This document shows, one piece after another, positions 56,792 through 64,000 of a stretch of 64,000 bases of DNA. The translations under genes and the position numbers were made by a program. The DNA is taken from the NCBI RefSeq assembly GCF_008086045.1, contig NZ_VSEY01000010.1, positions 1 through 64,000 on the forward strand, in the 5' to 3' direction. The notes under the pieces are model-generated. The model saw only the letters and a program-made list of their open reading frames with translations. It was not told the origin of the DNA and did not search any database. How positions within the stretch are numbered: the first letter of the stretch is position 1; each line of letters opens with the position of its first letter. Source of the stretch: Nonomuraea sp. PA05 (GTDB lineage Bacteria; Actinomycetota; Actinomycetes; Streptosporangiales; Streptosporangiaceae).

Positions 56792-59578
56792 TCAGGCCAG
56801 CAGCCCCGCCACCGCCAGCACCGGCTCAGGATGCCCGGCCAGCAGCGCACTCACCTCCCGATGCTCATCGCCCCCGGCCGCGAGCCACTCGCCCGAGCAC
56901 CCGAGCACCCCCGCGACCGCGTCGCACGCGTCCGGATGCGCCAGGAGCAGCGACGCCACAGGCCCGGAAGCCACCGGCGCGGACGTGGCGGCAGGAGGCC
57001 TGGGGCGGGCCGTCCACGGCGGCACCCACGCGTCCACCGCCGTCAGCGAGCCGGGGAAGGTGCGCCCCGCCTCGCGGATCAGCACCGGCACCAGCTCCGC
57101 CGCCCCGTCCCGCAGCGTGGTGATCAGCTTGGGCAGCCACGGCAGCAGCACGTTGTCGGGCAGCCGTCCGAACGCCTTCGAGATCACCTCCACCACGAAC
57201 CCGGACAGCCCGGGAGCGGGCTCCATGGCCTGCACGAACCCCATGATGTAGAGCGGGAACGACGGCACGACCAGCGGGTTGGCGAGCAGCTCGTCGCAGC
57301 GGGCCCGCAGGTCGGCGATCGGCAGGAGGCCGAGCTGGTGGTGGGCCGCCCACAGCAGCGCCACCTTGTCGGGCGACTCCGGGTGCGACTGCTGCACCGC
57401 CAGTTCGAGCTGCGCCCTGTCGCAGCCGAGCGCCAGCGCCAGGCTCTCCATCGTGAACAGGAAGCCCAGCATGGCCGCCACCTGCCGGACGCCGGTGTCG
57501 TCGTCCACGAAGGCCGTCGGCAGCAGCGTGCAGTAGTGCGCGTAGCCGGTCGTCACGAACGACTCGCACCAGGCGGGCAGCTCCGGCTCGTTGGCCCGGT
57601 AGTAGGCGAGCAGCCGCCGGATGCGGCGCAGCACCTCGGGCGCGTCGTCCACGGTGCGTTCCGCGGACAGCAACTCCACCGCGCGCGTCCCCAGCTCGTC
57701 GGCGAAGCGCCGGCTGCCGAGGAACAGGATGGAGTCCTCGACCGCCGCCAGCGCGACCGCCGCCGTGGCCTTGGGGTCGTGCACCGAGCGCCGCAGCCGC
57801 TGCTCCAGCACCTGCTCGATGGTGACGCCCTCGTAGCCGAGCTCGATGATCGAGCGCTGGTGCTTGCCGAACGCCAGGTCCCAGCTCTCCTGGATCGAGC
57901 GTTCGCCCAGCCTGCGCTCGCCCATGATGGGCCGCACCGCGTCGGACGGCAGCAGGTACCGCAGCATCCACAGCAGGTCGGAGCAGGGCACCAGGTCGGG
58001 CTCGGCGTTCAGGTCGAGCAGCGCCCGCTGGATCGTGCGCTTCTCCAGGTCCAGCCCGAGCGGCGCGAGCCGGTCGTAGACGTTCCTGGCCAGCGGCGGC
58101 AGCGCGTCGTAGCCGACCTCGCCGACGCGGTCGCCGCCGAGCAGGATCTCGCACAGCCGCCGGATGTCGCGCCTGCCCGGCACGGCGTCCTTCTCGATGC
58201 ACGTGACGGCGGCGTCCTGGAAGTCGTACGGCGTGGGCCTGGCGCGGTTGCGCATGCCGGCCAGCAGGATCGAGGTCTCGTAGACCGCGATCGCGTCGGC
58301 CGTGCTGGCCAGGTAGCCGTTGCGGCGGGCCAGCCGGACGATGTCCACCGACCAGCCGACCAGCTCGGCGTCGTCGAGCGGGTCGAGCGCCGGCGGCCTG
58401 GACAGGAACCCGGTCAGCTTGTCGGCCACCTCGCCCGCGGGCGCGGCGGGCGCGGGCAGCTTGGCCGCCCGCTTGCGCGCGCCCTTCTGCCCTTCGAGCT
58501 GGAACGGCGTCAGCTTGCCGCGCGTGAGCGCCTTGGCCCAGGTGGCCGCCGCGATCGACACCGAGCCGGAGGCCAGCCCGAACTGCGCCTCGATGGCCGA
58601 GTGGCTGGACGGGATGAGGCCGTACAGCCACTTGGTGGCGGTGCGTGGGCTGATCTCGTACGGCGCCTCGGACCTCAGGCCGAACTGCTCGACGTGGCTG
58701 GCGGCGTGGAAGGCGCCGCACACGTACAGGCAGTCGGCCGGGTCGGCGCCCGAGGTGGCCAGGTGCTCGCGCATCCTGGCCCACATGTAGCGCTCGCGCT
58801 CCTCGTCCACGGCCAGCCGGCCGCCGTCGGGGCGCAGCCGGCGGAACAGGCTGCCGATCAGCACCATGACCTGGCGGTAGGTGTCGTAGTCCGCGCCGGA
58901 CAGGGGCTGCTCGACGTACTGGTCCCACCACTCCGACCAGTGGCGCACCTTGCCGTGGTGCAGCAGGTGATCCTCCAGCTCCGCGAAGCCGGGCCGCAGG
59001 TCTCCGATCTCGACGCCGACGGCGTCGCCGTGCAGCGCCGCCTCCTCGTCCTTCGGGGTGGCGGGCTCCTCCTCCTTCGGCGCCCACTGGAAGACGTGGT
59101 CGGTCGAGCGGTCGACCAGCACCAGCTCGACGCCGGGGGTCTCCAGCGCGTACGCGATGGCCTGGTACTCGGCCGACGCCTCCGTGATGGGCGCCACCAC
59201 GGACAGCGGCGCGGACTCCTTCGGGAAGCCGTCGAGGTCCGTCGCGAACGCCTGCAGCGCCACCGGCAGGCGGCAGTTGCGCAGCTCGGTGAGCAGAGGC
59301 TGGAGGTCCTCGCACAGCTCCAGGTAGATGACCTTCGGCTGCTTCTCGCGCAGCCTGCGCAGCATCGCCAGCGCGGAGGCCGGCGAGTGGTGGCAGACCG
59401 GGAAGATCTCCAGCTCCTCACGCAGCGCCCGGTCCACGTCCTCGACCAGGCCCGACAGGATGCCGGACACGGCGACGGGGCTGCCGGCGAACTGCTCGGC
59501 GGCGTCGAGGAGCTGCCCGCGCAGCGCGTCGAAGGGGCCGGTGCGGGCGCCCGCCCGCTCGCTCGTGCGTCCGGTCAT
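56792..59578 (-). CDS. DUF5682 family protein
   Basis: 928 residues, last of the coupled MoxR/VWA genes. FPVCHHSPASALAMLRRLREKQPKVIYLEL near residue 60 resembles the metal-site start of ChaN/EreA/TraB-like folds, and CLYVCGAFHAASHVEQFG near 275 is a second conserved His/Cys region. The rest is a long alpha-helical solenoid-like stretch. Function undetermined. ATG 59578 overlaps the MoxR stop (ATGA). Family members are consistently beside MoxR ATPases and VWA proteins, suggesting a client or effector handled by that chaperone-like pair. Confidence 0.8.
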   Translation of the reverse strand: MTGRTSERAGARTGPFDALRGQLLDAAEQFAGSPVAVSGILSGLVEDVDRALREELEIFPVCHHSPASALAMLRRLREKQPKVIYLELCEDLQPLLTELRNCRLPVALQAFATDLDGFPKESAPLSVVAPITEASAEYQAIAYALETPGVELVLVDRSTDHVFQWAPKEEEPATPKDEEAALHGDAVGVEIGDLRPGFAELEDHLLHHGKVRHWSEWWDQYVEQPLSGADYDTYRQVMVLIGSLFRRLRPDGGRLAVDEERERYMWARMREHLATSGADPADCLYVCGAFHAASHVEQFGLRSEAPYEISPRTATKWLYGLIPSSHSAIEAQFGLASGSVSIAAATWAKALTRGKLTPFQLEGQKGARKRAAKLPAPAAPAGEVADKLTGFLSRPPALDPLDDAELVGWSVDIVRLARRNGYLASTADAIAVYETSILLAGMRNRARPTPYDFQDAAVTCIEKDAVPGRRDIRRLCEILLGGDRVGEVGYDALPPLARNVYDRLAPLGLDLEKRTIQRALLDLNAEPDLVPCSDLLWMLRYLLPSDAVRPIMGERRLGERSIQESWDLAFGKHQRSIIELGYEGVTIEQVLEQRLRRSVHDPKATAAVALAAVEDSILFLGSRRFADELGTRAVELLSAERTVDDAPEVLRRIRRLLAYYRANEPELPAWCESFVTTGYAHYCTLLPTAFVDDDTGVRQVAAMLGFLFTMESLALALGCDRAQLELAVQQSHPESPDKVALLWAAHHQLGLLPIADLRARCDELLANPLVVPSFPLYIMGFVQAMEPAPGLSGFVVEVISKAFGRLPDNVLLPWLPKLITTLRDGAAELVPVLIREAGRTFPGSLTAVDAWVPPWTARPRPPAATSAPVASGPVASLLLAHPDACDAVAGVLGCSGEWLAAGGDEHREVSALLAGHPEPVLAVAGLLA

Positions 59579-60687
59579 GACAGGGTGGCGATGGCCTCGC
59601 GGCCGCCCTCGAGGAACTCCGGCCACTCACCGCCGGCCTTCTTGCTGCGGGGCTCGACGACGCCGTGCCAGTACTTGTTGAGGATGGCCAGGTCTTCTGG
59701 GCTGCGCCGGGCCAGCGAGCCGACCAGCGACCCGGCCAGCGTCTGGGCGCGCAGCACCCGGTCGCCGAAGAAGTGGCTGTGCAGGATGGCGTCCTCCAGC
59801 ACGCCGATCTGCTCGGCCGTGGACAGCGCCGACTCCAGCTTCTCGTCGTCGCTGGTGGCCGAGGCCGCCGCCGACCGCAGGTCGGCGAAGCTCTGCAGCA
59901 GGATGTCGAGCAGCGTGGGCGGCAGGTCCAGCTCGATCTGGTGCCTGCGCAGCAGCTCCTCGGTACGGAAGCGGACGATCTCCGCCTCGCTCTTCTTGTT
60001 CGTCACGACGGGGATGCGGACGAAGTTGAAGCGCCGCTTGAGCGCCGAGGACAGGTCGTTGACGCCCCGGTCGCGGCTGTTGGCGGTGGCGATGATGGAG
60101 AAGCCGGGCTGGGCGAAGACGATGTTGTCGTCGTCGAGCTCGGGGATGGAGACGTACTTCTCCGACAGGATCGAGATGAGCGCGTCCTGCACGTCGCTGG
60201 TGGAGCGGGTCAGCTCCTCGAAGCGGCCGATCACGCCGCGCTCCATCGCCGTCATGATCGGCGAGGGGATCATCGACGCGCGGGACTGGCCCTTGGCGAT
60301 GACCATGGAGACGTTCCACGAGTACTTGATGTGGTCTTCCGTGGTGCCGGCCGTGCCCTGCACCACGAGGGTCGAGTTGCGGCAGATCGCGGCGGCGAGC
60401 AGCTCGGCCAGCCAGCTCTTGCCGGTGCCAGGGTCGCCGATCAGCAGCAGGCCGCGGTCGGATGCCAGCGTCACGATGGCGCGCTCGACGAAGCTCCGGT
60501 CGCCGAACCACTTCTGCGGGATCTCCCGCTCGATGCCGTCGGCGCGCTCGGAGCCGAGGACGAACACCCGGATCATGCGGGGGCTGAGCCGCCAGGAGAA
60601 CGGCTTGGGCGAGGTGTCGATCGACTCCAGGTAGTCGAGCTCCTCCGCGTACTTCACCTCTGCGGGGGCGCGCAGCATGTCACTCAT
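59575..60687 (-). CDS. MoxR-type AAA+ ATPase
   Basis: 370 residues. Walker A LLIGDPGTGKSWLAE, a WNVSMVIAKGQSRASMIPSPIMTAMERGVIGRFEELTRS segment in the Walker B region, sensor 1 FSIIATANSRDRGVN and arginine-finger area ALKRRFNFVRIP. MoxR AAA+ proteins form hexamers that act with VWA partners to remodel or insert metal into client proteins. AGGAG precedes ATG 60687 by eight bases; the stop overlaps the next ATG. It lies 11 bases after the VWA stop. Confidence 0.9.
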   Translation of the reverse strand: MSDMLRAPAEVKYAEELDYLESIDTSPKPFSWRLSPRMIRVFVLGSERADGIEREIPQKWFGDRSFVERAIVTLASDRGLLLIGDPGTGKSWLAELLAAAICRNSTLVVQGTAGTTEDHIKYSWNVSMVIAKGQSRASMIPSPIMTAMERGVIGRFEELTRSTSDVQDALISILSEKYVSIPELDDDNIVFAQPGFSIIATANSRDRGVNDLSSALKRRFNFVRIPVVTNKKSEAEIVRFRTEELLRRHQIELDLPPTLLDILLQSFADLRSAAASATSDDEKLESALSTAEQIGVLEDAILHSHFFGDRVLRAQTLAGSLVGSLARRSPEDLAILNKYWHGVVEPRSKKAGGEWPEFLEGGREAIATLS

Positions 60688-60698
60688 TCGCCAGTCTC

Positions 60699-62024
60699 CT
60701 AAGTGAGGAAGTTCTTGAGCTCGAAGACGAGCTTGTGGATGTGACCCGAGATCACGGGGGTGCCCAGGTCCTTGAATTTCTTGCGGAACCACGGCTCGAC
60801 GCTCTGCACGCCGGAGCTGTTGACCGAGCCGACGGGGATGAACTTCACGCCCGACCGGTAGACGGCCTCGATGCCCTCGTAGAGCGGCTGGGAGGCGCCG
60901 AACTCGTAGAAGTCGGAGATCCACACCATCACGGTGTTGCGCGGGTCGCTGATCTTGGGGCGGGCCATGGCCATCGCCACCGGCCCGTTGTTGCCGCCGC
61001 CGAGGTTGGTGCGCATCAGCACCTCGAACGGGTCGTGCACCCACGGCGTCAGGTCGATCGCCCGGGTGTCGTAGGCGATCAGGTGCACGTCCACCTTCGG
61101 CAGCCCCGCGAAGATCGAGGCCAGGATGGTGCAGTTGACCATCGAGTCCGTCATCGAGCCCGACTGGTCGACGACCACGATCAGGCGGGCCGGGGTGGTG
61201 CGGTGCGCCGTCTGCTTGTAGAAGAGCCGGTCCACGTAGAGGCGCTGGTCCTCAGCGTTCCAGTTGGTGAGGTTCTTCCAGATCGTGCGCTGGATGTCGA
61301 GGTTGCGGAAGACCCGCTTGGGCGGCACCGACCGGTCGATGACGCCGGAGCTGGTCTTCTCCACCTGTGTACGCAGCACCTCGGCGACCTCGTCCACGTA
61401 CTTGCGGATCAGCGCCTTGGCGTTGGCCAGCGCGACGCCGGAAAGGTTGGACTTGTCGCGCAGGAGCTGCTCGATCAGCGACATGCTCGGCGTGAGCTGC
61501 GCGGCCAGCGCCGGGTCGGCGAGCACCTCGCGCAGATGCATGCGCTTGACGAGGTCGCCCTCCAGGCCGGCCAGCACCTTGGCCAGCTCCTCGTTGCCCT
61601 GGCTGTGGCGCAGGCCGCCTGGCTCGCAGCCCATGCCGCGCTCGAACCAGCCCGCGTCCTGCTTCCAGCTCTCGAGCTGGGCGGCGCTGACGTTGCCCGA
61701 GCCCGTCGCGAAGACGTTCAGCAGCAGCTTGGAGACCAGGGCCGCGCGGCGGACCTCGTCGCCCGCCTCGTGCTCCTTGTCGGCCATCAGGCCGTCGAAC
61801 TCGGCGGCCAGGCCGGGGAAGCGCTGCACCAGGTTGTCGACCGACACGCCGGGGTCGAGCAGGGCGAGCGGCAGGTCGAGGTCGCCGACGATGCCGAGGC
61901 TGGCGGTCTCCAGCGCGGGCTGCTCGTCGGGGCTGAACAGCCGGGACATCAGGCGCCAGTAGAGCACCTGGCGCCGGGTCTCGTCGGCGGTCTGCGTGGC
62001 TTCGGTGGCAGGTGTCTCGGTCAT
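60699..62024 (-). CDS. VWA domain protein
   Basis: 441 residues. N-terminal helical region, then a von Willebrand A domain from ~250 with the metal-binding MIDAS motif VVDQSGSMTDS, a later Thr in TNLGGGNNG and Asp in WISDFYEF. No signal peptide, so cytoplasmic, like CoxE/ViaA partners of MoxR ATPases. ATG 62024 overlaps the upstream stop by four bases. A likely adaptor that links the ATPase to its substrate. Confidence 0.88.
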   Translation of the reverse strand: MTETPATEATQTADETRRQVLYWRLMSRLFSPDEQPALETASLGIVGDLDLPLALLDPGVSVDNLVQRFPGLAAEFDGLMADKEHEAGDEVRRAALVSKLLLNVFATGSGNVSAAQLESWKQDAGWFERGMGCEPGGLRHSQGNEELAKVLAGLEGDLVKRMHLREVLADPALAAQLTPSMSLIEQLLRDKSNLSGVALANAKALIRKYVDEVAEVLRTQVEKTSSGVIDRSVPPKRVFRNLDIQRTIWKNLTNWNAEDQRLYVDRLFYKQTAHRTTPARLIVVVDQSGSMTDSMVNCTILASIFAGLPKVDVHLIAYDTRAIDLTPWVHDPFEVLMRTNLGGGNNGPVAMAMARPKISDPRNTVMVWISDFYEFGASQPLYEGIEAVYRSGVKFIPVGSVNSSGVQSVEPWFRKKFKDLGTPVISGHIHKLVFELKNFLT

Positions 62025-63418
62025 TTCCGCAGCAGCCGTCCCGCTCGCTCGCGCAGCACCGCGACCACGTCGCCGTTCCTGGCCTCGGCCTTGGCCGCCT
62101 TGGGGTCGGTGGGGCCGAGCGCCCAGTCGCCGTTGTGCACCGTGACCGGCTGCTTCTTGACCGCCGACTGCAGGGCGAGCGGCTGCAGCGACCATCGCCC
62201 GCCGTCCCAGCGCACCAGCCCGATGCACCCCGTGGACGCCTTGACCAGCGCGGGGGTGAGCGGGCCGCAGGACGGCAGCCGGTCGAGGTCGAGCGGAACC
62301 TTGTTGCCGCCCAGGTCGATCGTCTCGCCGTCGCACTTGTAACCCTCGACGAGGACGGGCTCGGCGATGCGCACGGGATGCCGGTCGAGCGGGGTCACCG
62401 CCGGCGGCGTCGCGGCGGCGAGCTGCACCCGCGCGATCGCGAACGGGTCGGCCTCCTCCCCCGCGCGGGCCCTGTCGTCGTGCCACACCAGGTCGCCGCC
62501 GGGCAGCAGCGGCATGTCCGTGATGTCCACGCTGCGATGCTCGGCCAGCGCGGCCAGCAGCACCGGGTGGCCGCCGAGCAGCCGCCACACGGTCGGGCCG
62601 ACGATGGTGTCGACCTTCGCGGCGGCCACGCTGGTGCGGACGAGCCTGCCGGGCTCGCCGCCCCGCTCCAGGATCGCGTGCACCTGGACGCGGACGACGG
62701 TGGCGTGCTCGTGCACGTCGGCGCCCAGGACCAGCAGCCGTCCTGACACCTCTTCCGCGTCGCCGCCGTGCGTGCCACTGTGCCACGGGCCGTGCTGGGA
62801 CAGCAGCATGGCGCGCGTCCACAGGTCGGCCCACCGGCGGGCGGGCAGCCGGTCCATCGTGGCCACCGGGCTCGACGCCCGCAGCTCCGTCGCCAGCCCG
62901 TCGAGCAGCACGGCCAGCCCGCGCAGCCCGGGCACGGCCAGCAGCGCCTCGATCGTCTGGTCGGCCGAGGAGACCAGGTCGTGATCGACGCCGCGCCAGC
63001 CGACGATGGCCAGCTCACGCAGCCAGACCCGGCAGCCGGCCAGCAGATTGCCGGCCACCTCGCCCTTGCCCGCGCTGGCCTCCCAGGTGGCGCGGGTGCG
63101 GCCCAGCGCCCCGTCCAGGCGGGCGAGCAGCGCGTCGTGCACCGCGCCGAACAGCGCGGCACGGGCGCCGGCCAGCGCCGCGAGGTGCTCGTCGGCCACG
63201 GAACCGGCGGCCACCTTCTCCACGGCCTCGCCCACCCGCTCACCGATCGGGGTGCCGGCCAGCGCGCCCGCCAGGGCGGCCAGCGCCGCGGCCGGCTCCT
63301 CGCCGAGCCTGGCCAGCCCGAGGGTGAGCGCGTCGTCGAACCCCGCCACCAGGTCGAGCGCCTCGCCGACCCCTGCCGGGGCGTCGCCGAGCAGCTCACT
63401 GAGCTGTACGTCGAGCAT
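62021..63418 (-). CDS. Unknown protein of the MoxR/VWA cluster
   Basis: 465 residues, no named domain. Mostly helical N-terminal half rich in Ala/Leu (LAALAGALAGTPIGERVGEAVEKVAAGS) and a mixed alpha/beta C-terminal half (VLVEGYKCDGETIDLGGNKVPLDL) with strands in the last 100 residues. No signal peptide or membrane helix. ATG 63418 follows AAGGCGG by eight bases; overlaps the VWA start. It recurs between SWIM and VWA genes in actinobacteria, which suggests a fixed component of the complex. Confidence 0.7.
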   Translation of the reverse strand: MLDVQLSELLGDAPAGVGEALDLVAGFDDALTLGLARLGEEPAAALAALAGALAGTPIGERVGEAVEKVAAGSVADEHLAALAGARAALFGAVHDALLARLDGALGRTRATWEASAGKGEVAGNLLAGCRVWLRELAIVGWRGVDHDLVSSADQTIEALLAVPGLRGLAVLLDGLATELRASSPVATMDRLPARRWADLWTRAMLLSQHGPWHSGTHGGDAEEVSGRLLVLGADVHEHATVVRVQVHAILERGGEPGRLVRTSVAAAKVDTIVGPTVWRLLGGHPVLLAALAEHRSVDITDMPLLPGGDLVWHDDRARAGEEADPFAIARVQLAAATPPAVTPLDRHPVRIAEPVLVEGYKCDGETIDLGGNKVPLDLDRLPSCGPLTPALVKASTGCIGLVRWDGGRWSLQPLALQSAVKKQPVTVHNGDWALGPTDPKAAKAEARNGDVVAVLRERAGRLLRK

Positions 63419-63455
63419 CAGCACACCGCCTTGTCTGACTTGTACGCGATCGGCA

Positions 63456-63947
63456 TCAGCGCACCGCCCCCGTCGCCGGGAACCAGTGCAGCTCGGCCAG
63501 CGGCTCGGTGCTGTCGGGCACCTCCAGGTAGGCCAGGTGGCGCAGGAAGCGGCTGAACACGACGGCCGCCGGGGTGCGCTCGACGTGCCCGGTGATCTCA
63601 TGCATCAGGTTGCCGCCCTCGGGCACCTCGACCCGCAGGTAGCGGGCCACCCGGTCCAGCCCGTACTGGACGACGGCCTCGTCGGCCAGCATGCGGATGT
63701 GCTTGCACGCGTAACCGTGCAGCGCCCCGCATGGCCGGTTGTTGTTGGTGCTGCAGCTCAGCGCGTGCGTGCCCGCCGTGATCGACGAGACGTAGACCCG
63801 CTCGATGTCGGATCCGCTCGACACGACCCCCTGGAGCCGGCCGTCGGCCAGCTCGACGAAGGGCACCTTGGCGAGCTTGCGCGGCTCCACGGGTGGGACC
63901 ACCCGGACCACGCTGCGCCGCTCCCACGCGGTACTGTCCGCGTCCAC
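63456..63947 (-). CDS. SWIM-type zinc-finger protein
   Basis: 163 residues. Cys and His occur as LSCSTNNNRPCGALHGYACKHI, matching the SWIM pattern of spaced Cys ending in C-x-H, although the first pair is wider than the usual C-x-C. Preceding strands (LQGVVSSGSDIERVYVSSI) are typical of this group. SWIM domains bind DNA or proteins. GTG 63947 sits near a GGAGG ten bases upstream. First visible gene of the operon; only 53 bases remain to the window edge, so another gene could precede it. Confidence 0.75.
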   Translation of the reverse strand: MDADSTAWERRSVVRVVPPVEPRKLAKVPFVELADGRLQGVVSSGSDIERVYVSSITAGTHALSCSTNNNRPCGALHGYACKHIRMLADEAVVQYGLDRVARYLRVEVPEGGNLMHEITGHVERTPAAVVFSRFLRHLAYLEVPDSTEPLAELHWFPATGAVR

Positions 63948-64000
63948 GACCTCAGAACCTCCCGCCCCGCCGGCCCGCGCGCAGGCGGAAGTGCCCGCGC

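Overview
The window is very GC-rich and densely coded, with four-base ATGA/GTGA gene overlaps, many GTG and one or two TTG starts, and several promoters that place the -10 box about seven bases from the start codon (leaderless transcription). Gene content (actinobacterial-type cytochrome b, WXG-like proteins, L,D-transpeptidase with Ig-like domains, Ser/Thr kinase with WD40 repeats, BtrH/DUF4872 protein, DUF5682 cluster) points to a filamentous actinomycete, most likely Streptosporangiaceae such as Nonomuraea. That placement is inference; no rRNA is present. It reads as chromosomal; I see no phage genes, transposase, IS or CRISPR array.

Layout. 1-0.34 kb: poor-looking sequence at the window edge with gene fragments. 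0.3-7.6 kb: secreted endonuclease/exonuclease/phosphatase, an orphan sulfonate-type ABC ATPase with a 44-residue acidic protein and an FMN reductase, an ABM monooxygenase, a GH35 beta-galactosidase and a BtrH-like protein. 7.9-13.2 kb: one operon of ROK regulator, SsuCBA-type ABC transporter and a sulfatase, probably for sulfate-ester use. 13.3-14.7 kb: two WXG-like genes. 14.7-20.5 kb: polyamine-type ABC operon, divergent from a GntR regulator and a cache-domain protein. 20.6-24.5 kb: secreted beta-helix GH87-like glycosidase, a LysR regulator and an FAH-family dehydratase. 24.6-28.7 kb: Tat-exported multicopper oxidase with a membrane partner, divergent from a two-component system.

29.0-35.2 kb: the most unusual locus, a tightly coupled three-gene operon of ATPases (KAP NTPase; AAA-like protein with Arg in place of the P-loop Lys; 1320-residue fusion of AAA/ORC-like ATPase, Mrr-like nuclease-fold domain, nSTAND-like ATPase, membrane segment and WD40 propeller). 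It resembles NTP-dependent conflict or signalling systems and may be undescribed.

35.2-49.8 kb: L,D-transpeptidase, an unknown gene, tandem qcrB-like cytochrome b paralogues without qcrA/qcrC, a GH15 glucodextranase, an MHS transporter/acyl-CoA ligase/enoyl-CoA hydratase operon with divergent LysR, polysaccharide deacetylase and a His-rich membrane protein. 49.9-56.7 kb: PepSY protein, Ser/Thr kinase with WD40 repeats, a frameshifted lipoprotein-like pseudogene, an exported alpha/beta hydrolase and a DUF1963 protein. 56.8-63.9 kb: minus-strand operon SWIM - unknown - VWA - MoxR ATPase - DUF5682, running to the window edge.

A recurring feature is in-frame tandem repeats (15, 18 or 24 bp units) inserted in otherwise ordinary enzymes and regulators.
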